Source: Xiphias gladius
Lineage: Eukaryota > Chordata > Actinopteri > Istiophoriformes > Xiphiidae
Assembly: GCF_016859285.1 (NCBI RefSeq)
Contig: NC_053406.1
Span: 7,805,001-7,869,000 of the forward strand
DNA length: 64,000 bases
Direction of reading: 5' to 3'
Below are positions 48,390-64,000 of this stretch, piece after piece. Positions within the stretch are counted from its first letter, which is position 1. Each line of letters begins with the position of its first letter. The notes below the pieces were generated by a model. The model saw only the letters and a list, made by a program, of their open reading frames with translations. It searched no databases and was not told where the DNA came from. Both the position numbers and the translations under genes were made by a program.

Positions 48390-49090
48390 ATTCGAGGCGC
48401 TTTGTTTCGCAAACCTCTGACAGGAAGTGCTCTTATTTTGTACACCGGCGCGCTTGACCGCGGCAAAGCGAGGCGAAGCCAACAGGGAGGACTTTGTGGG
48501 ATGGGAGCAGGCGAGTGCTCCCCAGTGTCCCCAGCTCCCGGCAGTGCGTTGCGGCGGAGCAGGCACGTAGAGGGATCTGCGGAGCGCCTAGACCAGCAGG
48601 CAGGCTAACCACCGGGCACAGCGGCGCTGCGGGGGTCTGGAAGAAAATGGGAGCGGTGAAGTGAAAAAAACGTCCGAAAAGCGCACTGTCTGGATGAAAG
48701 GCACCAAAGTAAGTTACTTGCGGAGCACAGCTCAAAGAGAAAAGTACTGAAAAGTCGGAGAGTTTTTTCATTCTTCTACTTCTCCTTCCTCTGTTTGTCC
48801 GGGGCTGTCGGTGAAATCCTCGTCTATCAGCGGTGTAGTTTCGGACAGAGGACCTGTGGTCAGATCGGATTTCACGTTTGCCTCTGTGTTTAAGAAAACG
48901 CCCCTGGTGTCCCGACTCAACTGGCCGGGCTCTTGGGCGTCGTTCCCGCAACTCATTCAGACAGACGAGAAGAAAAAAAAAAATAAAAAAAAAATAAAAA
49001 AAAATAAAAACCTCACGGAGGGCGCAAACTCCAGGGGAATGATGCGCGCAGAGGTGGCGTGTGGGGCTGTGATTGACAGCTGAACGGGGC
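48390..49090. promoter_or_regulatory. tsku: CpG-rich promoter region of tsku
   Basis: The densest CpG cluster of the window (many CG in 48400-48660 and 48800-48960). It is interrupted by an A-rich low-complexity tract at 48968-49010. No TATA box is evident. It lies upstream of tsku on the plus strand and about 6 kb from the divergent cyclase promoter. Confidence 0.55.
48450..48708 (+). other. tsku: Candidate tsku exon 1
   Basis: A donor AAA/GTAAGT ends a possible exon at 48708 within the CpG cluster. It would join to the acceptor CTCCCCAG at 53684. A short upstream frame (ATG at 48647, five codons, stop at 48664) is present. An ATG at 48694 reads five codons to the donor and stays in frame with the tsku start, giving a possible N-terminal extension of seven residues. 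An in-frame TAG at 48589 closes it upstream. The exon start is a placeholder. Confidence 0.4.
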
Positions 49091-52000
49091 GGATTTGACA
49101 TCGAAAGTATTATTAACAGCACTTGGAGATATACGATGGTGATATGTGATTAATGGTCTGGATATTTAATCCGAAAAGGCTGTAGTGGAAGTCTCTGCTC
49201 TCCGCGGTTTGCCACGTACGGCTGCTGGAAATTTGATCTGCAGAGGTGCCCAAAAAGAGACTGTACACCCGCCCCTTATGTTGACTCCCGGGACATGGCA
49301 TGGTGGTTCACTTTGCGGTAAAGCAGAGAGGGCAGTGAGACATTTGTCACAGTTGGTCAGACTTTTTATGATACAGAAGGGGAAAGAGTCCGGAAACTGT
49401 GTGCTTAGAGCCAGAGGGAAGAGCCCATCAAGGGTTCTTTGGTTGGGATATCTGCTGGAAGAAGTAGGTCATCTACTTTAGTAAAAGCAGTAATGCTGCA
49501 ATGTAAAAATCCTGCACTCAAAATATTAGTTAAGTTAAAGTACAAAAGTATTGTCAGCTAAAGGGTTTCAATGGTTAAAGTACCCATAGTGCCGCAGAAT
49601 AACCCTTGTCTGTGTTATATCATTATATTTTATATTATTGGATTATTTTTACTGATGGATTACTGTGTAAGCAGCATTTTCATACTGTAACTGGTGAAGG
49701 TGAAGCTACTGACACGGTGGATTGTTTAATCTACAACAACGCATCACACTTTAGAAAATGATCATAAATGTTTATATAAAATCTTAACTAAAGCTGTCAC
49801 ATAAATGTTATGGAGTTAAAAGTACAACATTTCCCTCTGGAACGTGGTGGAGGAGAAGTATAAGGTACCATAACCATAACATGGAAATACTGGAGTAAAG
49901 TACAAGTACCTAAAAATTGTACGGAAGAACAGTACTTGAGTAAATGTACTTAGTTCACCACTGCACGTTTTACAGTGCAAAAATAAATCTCCTCCTCTGG
50001 TAACTTAACCTAATTTTAATATCCACTTCAGTATTTTTCTGTATAATAATAATATTCACCAGTATTTTTGGCAAAAAGAATATTATCCCTACAGCTTACA
50101 GTGAAGGTAACCTATTGCACTAGACTTTCTCATAGACAAAAGTGGTAATTATATTCAGGCCATGTGAATCTTTCTTTACTTTTTCTGAAGTACCGTCTCT
50201 TCTGGCCGTGCTAAAAAGTACTTTGATGGATTGGATCAGTCTCTGTGCTCGTGAACGTATTTATTCACCATAACTGTAGGCGTCCCATTGCTAGCTAATT
50301 GTTTTAAAACACTTAAGTACCCTCTATTTAATTTAAACTCACTGCCTCCTCCTCGGTGCCATGCATTAATTTGGCTTAAAAGGATTATTGGGGCATCCAT
50401 CTTCTAATTACACAGTTTGCGGCCTTCAAATTGAAAATTAAATTGGGAGAGAGCGGCCTCAAAGACATGAAGAATACATCAGAGCACCAGAGGATACTGA
50501 ATGAATTTAGGGCTAGAGGGAGTTATAGGTGCAAATAATTGTGTTAAATGGGAGAACTGAGAGGATGATATGTTAGGCACATTCATATTCACTCCTCAGC
50601 CTTAAATGTGCATGTCAACAAATTTGCATACATTAGAAAAAGGAAGGCCAGCTGGAAAAAAAATCTCTTAATTGACTTTAGATAGGTGTATTGCTTGCGG
50701 GCAGTAAAAGTGGTGCTTTTGACACATTAATTCATTTTGTTTACACCGATAACACACTATGGTAATTGGATTATCACAATAATAAAGTTTTGAAAAAGTC
50801 TGTCTGTAGTCGTGAGGTGATGAGTTATAATTTAGTGAAAATTGTGCCATAAAAAGTAATCACTGCTGTCTACATTAGCTGTAGGTTGGTAAATAAGTGA
50901 ATAAACAACTAATGGCTGATGATTCTAAGAGGATGGTGGAGTTTGTTCAGCCGCTTTCCCAGCATAAAAAGGTGTAAAAAGACCTCTGAAAGTGAGAAAG
51001 TGTCGGGGCGTGATTTCACAGGCCTTTGCCAATTGTCCACTCAGGGGGGTTCGCAGCTCTAACTGCATTTGCCGTTGGGTAATTGCCGTAGTTAGAATGT
51101 GCCTGATTTGAGGGCAGCGTCAGCAGCAGTTTGCCGCTAGCTGAGATTTATTGGGGAGAGGTTGAGGGGAACACCTGGTGCAGAAAGTTCACAGTCCTCG
51201 CAGAAGCAACAGATGGAGCCAAGGATGCAAGAGGGGAAGGTGGGACGGATGAATGTGGCCGCAAAAAACCACACAGAGGTGACGATCTGCTGAGGACCAT
51301 GTAGTTTTTAGCATGTGGTTTGCATCAGGTGAAACAAAACTTGTGATTTCAGAGAGGGCTTAATACCATTTTTTACGACAGCTGAGGACGTGATATATAC
51401 ACAAAAATAAGAGTTTAGCAGTTGCTATAGAAACTTTAGGTGTAATGTTAATGTCCCAAACACTATGCATTAAATCTGGTCACATCAGACTTCAGACGAC
51501 AGATATTTAATACACAGCGAATTCATTATTCAATTTTCTCCTCTCTCTTTAACGTGGTTCATTCCATGGGTGGACTATTTAGCTTCTGAAGAGCTCAATC
51601 AGAAAAAATCTTTTTAAAATTTGTTCAGTGAGTGAAAGATTTGTGTACTCAGCTTAATTTGACAGTCACAAAACTTGTCCATTCCTGTTTGGTCAAAACC
51701 TGCAGCTGGAGGGATTCTGCTGTTTCACGAGGGCACTTGTAGTCTCCGGTGAAAAGAGACACCTCCAGATATCAACTTGTCTTTTGTGCATTTGATTTTT
51801 GTTTACCAGTAGCTTTTTACTGTTTTTTCTTTTCTGTTGCTTGTTTTCTTTATGTAAAGTGTCCTAGGGTTTAGATGAAAGGCACTTCACATCAAATGTA
51901 TTACTATTATTAATATTAAAATTACACAGTTTATGTAACATAAAGAAATGATAATAATATATTCATTAAGATTAAAAAAAACACAAACCAGTAAACAGAA

Positions 52001-53684
52001 AACCCTGTGTACTTCAGTAGTCAGAGTAAGTGAAACATTAGACCGAAATCATTCAGTTGACTACATTTATAAACCCCTGCATCAGTATTTCAAGGAACTA
52101 GAAGCAGGAGGAGGTTCAAGGGTCAAAACAAAAGAAAAACTGCACAGAGGTCAATAGCTCTGGCTAAGCAGACTTTGAGCCGTGGTAATCAGCCTGCATA
52201 TGTTGATCAAGTACTATGCGGCTATGTAACCTCATCCTCTTACATAAGCTGAGATAAATAACCTTAACCCCTGTTTGATATACCTGTTAACAGCTGTAAC
52301 TTGAGTCACAGAGTGTGACTTAGGTGCATACCCTATAAGAGAGTCTGAATTTAGAACAAATCAAAAGATCAGAGAACATTGTTATCTTAGTGCTTTTTGC
52401 AAGAACGGACTAATATGCATTTCATGGAAAACTGAACTTGCCTCATGAAAAATGTCCTTTTTAAAAAAACATTTTCTGTGAATTCAGGACAGACGTGGTC
52501 ACAGTAATGCCCTTTCTATTGCATTGTCATTTAAGGGTATGCAATAACATGGTCTTTAAAAAAAATGAGAAAAACGAGCAACACCACTAAATCCTTTTAT
52601 AAGCTTGTGCCAAATGACGGCCTCGTCAATACCAGTTGTTTGTCTTCTCCTGCTTAAACAGTTGTTTTTACACACCGTCGCATAGTTTGACAGATCTTTG
52701 AGGCTGTAATTTAATGTGTCAAACGGCTGTAATGCTGTAAAACTCTGGGCTGTATTTTTAACGTGCTCTGATGTGTCATGTCTGGGTGACCTCGCCATGA
52801 CTGTTCATTTTTACCTATTACACAACTCTTAACCTCTGTACAATTTTCATGCTTATTGAGTGTTTGTGTGTGTGCGTACATGTTTTCTTAAGCAGAACAG
52901 GGTGAGCTCTATTCAGCATTCATTTACACATGACGGACACACATAGCTACAGCTGAAAAGGGTATGAGAGGTTCTTCTCTGGGTTTAAAAAAAAATTTAT
53001 TTTAATCTTTTTATTCACTTCTCATTCCTTTGTGATTACTGTATTTTATTCGCTTCTTAATGAATTTTGAAAGTGCAGGCTTTGTGGCCTTGTGTTTTAT
53101 TTATTTTGTGTCATTTTGAAGCTTTCTTCTCTGCTGCTATTTCAGGTGCAGTGGTATTATAGTATCAGACAACAGTAAAGTATAATTTTCAAAATGAGAA
53201 GTTGTTTTTGAATTTTTTTTGTCTTTGTCAAGGCTCAGAGGAGATGCTCAGAAAGTGGCCTTGATTACGATACACCCAAAGTTTCATTTTTACAGCAATG
53301 CATAATCATTATAGTGACTAAACTAAGAAAGTGCGAGTGAACTCTTTGATCGAAGAAATTAGGTCACACCCACTGGGACGCCAAGAGGGAGGGAAATTGG
53401 GGCTATTCAAGTTGCACAAAAAAAAAAGGTTAAAGTCTTTTCCCAAAGATTAACAAATACCTTGACGACGGCGTTTAACAAGGACAGCTCTTCTGATTTC
53501 TATAATCACAAACAAGGTGTTCTGATCTGATCTGGTAATAGAGGCTGTGTAGTTTTCTCAGACGGTGATTGTATCCTGAAAGCTGAATTGATAGTTTTCA
53601 TTAGAGAAAACTTTCCACACCTCAATGAGTGTGGCATGGTTGAAAAGATTTCAAATGCAAATAACTGATTTGTTCTCTCCCCAG
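48709..53684 (+). other. tsku: tsku intron 1 (inferred)
   Basis: About 5 kb between the candidate first exon and the first certain coding exon. It contains a dispersed repeat at 49.47-49.97 kb. Two stretches rich in homeodomain-type TAAT motifs, near 50.38-50.67 kb and 51.0-51.16 kb, look like possible conserved noncoding elements. No coding exon seen. Confidence 0.45.
49470..49965 (+). repeat. Dispersed fish repeat (AGTAAATGTACTTAGTT type)
   Basis: Begins near 'agtaaaagcagtaatgctgc' and ends with 'agtacttgagtaaatgtact' plus 'tagttcaccactgc'. This pair of ends is familiar from a very common perciform-type interspersed repeat. The copy is full length or nearly so. Confidence 0.65.
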
Positions 53685-53690
53685 GGCAGA

Positions 53691-55377
53691 ATGGTTCTCC
53701 TCCTGTGGTTTGGCCTGTGGCTGCTGGCAGCTGTCCAGTCCAGTGCCGTCAAGAACTGCCACCCTGGCTGCAGCTGTGAGGTGGAAAGCTTTGGCCTGTT
53801 CGATAGCTTCAGCCTGACCAGGGTGGACTGTCGATGGTTGGGACCCAGCGCCACCATGCCCATCCCCATCCCACTGGACACTGCCCACCTGGACCTGTCC
53901 TCCAATGCCATGGGCCCGCTCAGTGACACCATGTTAGCTGGTCCAGGCTACACCACCCTCGTTAGCTTGGACCTCAGCAGCAACCATATTACAAAGGTTG
54001 GTGGTACGTGGACGTCACGCTGACCTTAAAACAAAGCTATGCAACTTTTGAATGAAAATATAGCATATTCTTTCTCATACAAATGAAGTTGAATATATAA
54101 TGAAAATAATGCATCCACTCTCAATTTTATACACTTTTGGGTTTTGCTGCTTCATTGTTACATATTTGGACACAATTTGTGGCAAATGTTAGCCACTGTT
54201 AGCTAACTTTAGATACAAATGATGTCAACGCTATTAAGCGATACTGAGTGTTATTAAGTGTTTTTTTTACTCTCACCACTCTCATTTACAATGTTTTTAG
54301 TTGAAGCAGGCACAAACTATAAAAACCCACCTATTAAAACCTGCCCAGTGCCACATGGCAGACAGACAGCTAGTGCAGCATTTAGCAGCTAAACAGTTTT
54401 AAATAAACAGAAAAGTGAGGGATTTTATATATAAATACTCAAAAATGCCTTCTTACAAAACATACATAGATGATCAAAACAAAACCAAGAGATAGGTTTC
54501 AAATATATCTCATTTTATATTTTTATTTCACTACATCTTCAACTCTGAAAACATTACCTTGCAACTCACTGCTTAAAATGTGTTTTTTTTTTAATGTTTC
54601 TCTTCGTTAATCTCTTCCTTGCATTCTCATTTTCAGATAAGCCCCAATGCTTTGTCCAAGTTGCGTTACCTGGAGACTCTGGACCTGAGCCACAACAACC
54701 TGGAGAGCCTCTCCCTGAGCTGTTTCTCTGGCCTCCCTCTGGCTGAAGTTGACCTGAGCCACAACAGCTTCCAGGAGTTCGACATGGACGTGTTTTCTAC
54801 TAAAGTCAACGGTGAACCTGTCAGCGTGGATCTGTCTCATAACAAGCTCGCGTCAGTCTCCGCAACTTTGCATGGAAGAGTATTACACATTCAAAGCTTA
54901 AATCTGTCAGCGAACCGACTGTCGAGTGTACCAAGGCTGGCAGGCCTTCCGCTGAGGTACCTCAATCTGGATGGTAACCCCATCACACAGATCAAAGAGG
55001 GAGCCTTTGCTCATCTGAAAGATCTGGTTTATTTATCCATCAGTAGTCTCCATGAGTCTCAGGAAATTGAGCCTTACAGCTTTAAGGGCCTCCAGAGCCT
55101 CCAGGTTCTGGATCTCTCCAACAACCACAAGCTGAAGACTCTGAGCCCTGCTGTTTTTAGCGGACTAGACTCCCTGCAAGAGCTGAATTTGTTGGGCTCT
55201 GGTGTGGCATCCTTGCCTAATAACATGTTGACCCACCTGCCCAGTATTAAGAGTATTACACTGGGAAGAAGCATCCACTGCTGGAGGACCCAGAAACAGG
55301 GACAGTTCCACCGGCAGCTGGGTCAGGTCCAACACAACGAGGTTCTGAACTGTAATGTGGAGGGCATTGTGTTGTGA
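53691..55377 (+). CDS. tsku: Tsukushi, secreted small leucine-rich proteoglycan, 348 aa
   Basis: Extracellular LRR protein that binds BMP, Wnt/Frizzled, FGF and TGF-beta pathway components. Coding exons are 53691-53996 and 54637-55377, joined in phase 0 at codon 102/103 (ACAAAG/GTTGGT donor, TTTTCAG acceptor). A signal peptide covers about residues 1-19 (MVLLLWFGLWLLAAVQSSA). The N-terminal cysteine cap reads C-HPG-C-S-C-EVESFGLFDSFSLTRVD-C. It is followed by about a dozen LRRs (LDLSSN, LDLSHNN, VDLSHN, LNLSANR, LNLDGNP, LDLSNN, LNLLGSG) and C-terminal capping cysteines (SIHC, LNC). The FGLFDSFSLTRVDC and IPLDTAHLDLSSN blocks are essentially identical to human TSKU (353 aa). The ATG has A at -3 and G at +4. 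Unlike the human gene as I recall it, an intron splits the coding region. Confidence 0.96.
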
Positions 55378-55878
55378 GACTGTGCCTGTGGGCATGGGCC
55401 ACGCCTTACAAGCCTGATGCCAGAGCTGTGCCTTATCTGCCTTGATATGCAAAACAACTCTCACTCAATTACCTCTGTTTCAGGGTGAAACTTTGGAATA
55501 TGTCTTAAAGGTTTAATGCAGCCTTCATGAACTCTTGACACAAGTATCACCAGGGCTGTAAGTTTTACAAAAACAATGGCCAAATGTACAGCATTTTACA
55601 TAGCACAGAACAATATATCTTACCATACACTATAGCCTAAACTGGTAGAGAACCCTTCATAAACCCAAAACTTTAAGTAATGTTCATATTTAATGTACTT
55701 CATTTAAAGTGGGATCATTTGAAGAGTTATTTGCACATATTCCAGTTGCAGATTTAAAAAAAAAAATAATGCACTTACACATGGTAAAATGGCATCCAGT
55801 GTAATACACAACCTTCTGTTGACCACTAAGAATTTTCATTTGACTTTGAATGTGATGCTTTATGGAAATGTTTAAAGG

Positions 55879-56300
55879 AATAGTTTGACATTTTGTGAAA
55901 TGCAGGTAATCGCTTTCTCGTTGAAAGTCAGATGAGAAGATTGATGCCACTCTCAAATCTGTTTGTTCAGTGTGAAGCTACAGCCAGCAGCCAGTTAGCT
56001 TAGCTTAGCACAAAAACTGGAATCAGAGGGAAACAGCTAGCACTAATGAACCGCAACCTGTTGTTTTTACACGTACGTTTTTGTACAGAAAAAAGAAATG
56101 ACTTTTTACTGTTAATCAGATGGATTTTGTTACCTTCGGAAAAGGGCAAGCTGTTTCCTCCGGTTTCCAGTCTTTATGCTAAGCTAAGCTAACTGGTTGG
56201 TTGTAGCTTCTGGTTTACCGTACAGAAATGTAAGAGGTATCAAACTTCTTATGTAATGCTTGGTAAAAAAGCAAATAATTTTCCAACTTGTCGAACTATA
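55879..56300. mobile_element. MITE-like fish element with terminal and internal inverted repeats
   Basis: The ends are imperfect inverted repeats: AATAGTTTGACATTTTGTGA at the left, and the complement of TATAGTTCGACAAGTTGGAA at the right. Inside, arms CCAGTTAGCTTAGCTTAGCA (55991-56010) and ATGCTAAGCTAAGCTAACTGG (about 56177-56196) are reverse complements with a loop of about 165 bases. I recognise the sequence as a common fish dispersed element. No protein-coding potential. Confidence 0.7.
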
Positions 56301-57036
56301 GAATCAATGGACCAAGTATCATTTGTGTAGTGTGGTCTGGGAGAGACACCTACAGTAAAGACTTGTTAAACACACTGTGACAAAACTAGTGGAGGGTAAT
56401 AATCTTTTCTTGTCACACCCACAAAATTACTATTTTATTACTTGAATTTGTTTTCTACAAATATCAGGCCGAATCTGACACTTTGTCCATTCTTTTTGGA
56501 CAATTTCTCATCATGTCACTAAGTGTGGTGTACAGCCTTTGCATATAAGGTGCATGCATCCTTTGATATGGTGCTATCTGGTGATATCTGCTTTATGTTT
56601 TTTGCGATGATATTACACGACTGGATAAAACAAGCTGTGTCCATGTTGACTGGGGGTTTATTTTGGCCCTTTGTCAAACCAGTCTCCAGTTGAAGACAGT
56701 TGTTTCAAAACACATCTGACCAATGACCTATGAGAACTTTCACATAATCAATAATGAAGTGATGCCGCAATCTGTTGATGTTTAAACACCCAGCTGCACT
56801 GTGCTGTCACCTGTAACCTTGCCTTAGCATTCCTGTGGTATTTCTTAGAGGATGATCGGCCTCAAGACTGCATAGTAGGGTTTGTGAATGTCAGCTATTT
56901 GTAAAGGCTTTGGGGTTTTGGTTTTGAGATTTTAAAGGAAATCCACCCTTTTCTGCTGGTTAATTGAAACCCAGATGAGCCCAGTCTTGGTGTAGAAATT
57001 ATATTTGTATGTATGTAATTATATTGTATATAACTT

Positions 57037-57051
57037 TATATATATATATAT

Positions 57052-57145
<94 letters not shown>
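57037..57145. repeat. (TA)n microsatellite
   Basis: More than 50 TA units with one CC interruption near 57052 and one TG near 57136. Tyr-Ile open frames here are translations of the repeat. Confidence 0.95.
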
Positions 57146-57158
57146 GAATCATATGTGT

Positions 57159-57164
57159 AATAAA
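57159..57164 (+). terminator. tsku: Candidate tsku polyadenylation signal
   Basis: AATAAA just after the TA repeat, followed by a T-rich stretch (TTTTGGTTTG near 57180). Assignment to tsku rests on position only. Confidence 0.4.
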
Positions 57165-57180
57165 TTGACTATTCTCACAC

Positions 57181-63953
<6,773 letters not shown>

Positions 63954-64000
63954 GACCGGTGAAGTATTGAATTATTTTTTTCAAAGGTATGAGCGAATCT

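Larger units (their letters stand above)
42850..48390. other. Intergenic spacer between the cyclase and tsku
   Basis: Divergent spacer of about 5.5 kb. It holds a TG microsatellite, a dispersed repeat at 47.1-47.24 kb and a short Tc1-type element at 47.64-48.03 kb. No coding sequence was recognised; the open frames at 44869-45201 (+) and 44093-44278 (-) show no known domain. Confidence 0.6.
55378..57180 (+). other. tsku: Probable tsku 3' UTR and flank
   Basis: No coding sequence. The first canonical AATAAA I see after the stop codon is at 57159, implying a 3' UTR of up to 1.8 kb. This would include a dispersed inverted-repeat element and a long TA microsatellite. An earlier, non-canonical site is possible. 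Confidence 0.45.

Noticed and set aside
48433..49122. 229-codon minus-strand frame at the tsku CpG region
   Set aside because: Crosses a T-rich low-complexity tract giving poly-Phe/Tyr. No domain; antisense to the inferred promoter and exon 1.

Overview
The window is vertebrate nuclear DNA and almost certainly from a teleost fish. Its genes are split into short exons with GT/AG borders. The proteins they encode are vertebrate-specific: GDE2, HSP47, a retinal/olfactory-type receptor guanylyl cyclase and Tsukushi. The spacers carry Tc1-like transposon fossils, tRNA-derived SINE remnants, long CA/TG/TA microsatellites and several repeat families that I recognise from fish genomes. There are no operons, CRISPR arrays or other prokaryotic features.

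Layout: (1) 1-18.4 kb holds the 5' end of gdpd5 on the minus strand. A CpG-rich promoter lies near 18 kb, an untranslated exon ends at 17801, a first intron of about 15.6 kb follows, and the first coding exon is at 2123-2007. The rest of the gene lies left of the window. (2) 18.4-26.2 kb is an intergenic spacer with repeats. (3) 26.2-30.45 kb is serpinh1 on the plus strand: a heat-shock element and TATA box, one untranslated exon and six coding exons, encoding 405 residues ending in RDEL. (4) 33.0-42.4 kb is a complete receptor guanylyl cyclase on the minus strand. I could join 18 coding exons in frame into 1104 residues. (5) 48.4-55.4 kb is tsku on the plus strand: a CpG-rich candidate first exon, an intron of about 5 kb and two coding exons, encoding 348 residues. 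(6) 55.4-64 kb is tsku 3' flank with repeats; I see no further gene there.

The genes are independent transcription units and work in different places. GDE2 is a membrane glycerophosphodiesterase that releases GPI-anchored proteins. HSP47 is the collagen chaperone of the endoplasmic reticulum. The cyclase makes cGMP in sensory-type membranes. Tsukushi is a secreted leucine-rich proteoglycan that modulates BMP, Wnt and related signals. gdpd5/serpinh1 are divergent, serpinh1/cyclase convergent and cyclase/tsku divergent. From memory, human GDPD5-SERPINH1 and LRRC32-GUCY2EP-TSKU both lie in 11q13.4-q13.5, but about 1 Mb apart. This compact order therefore suggests a rearranged or gene-depleted (post-duplication) version of the same block, and supports orthology of the cyclase to GC-D. 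I found no convincing unknown system. The most useful leads are the serpinh1 heat-shock element, the intron inside the tsku coding region with a possible alternative start, and several unexplained candidate noncoding elements.
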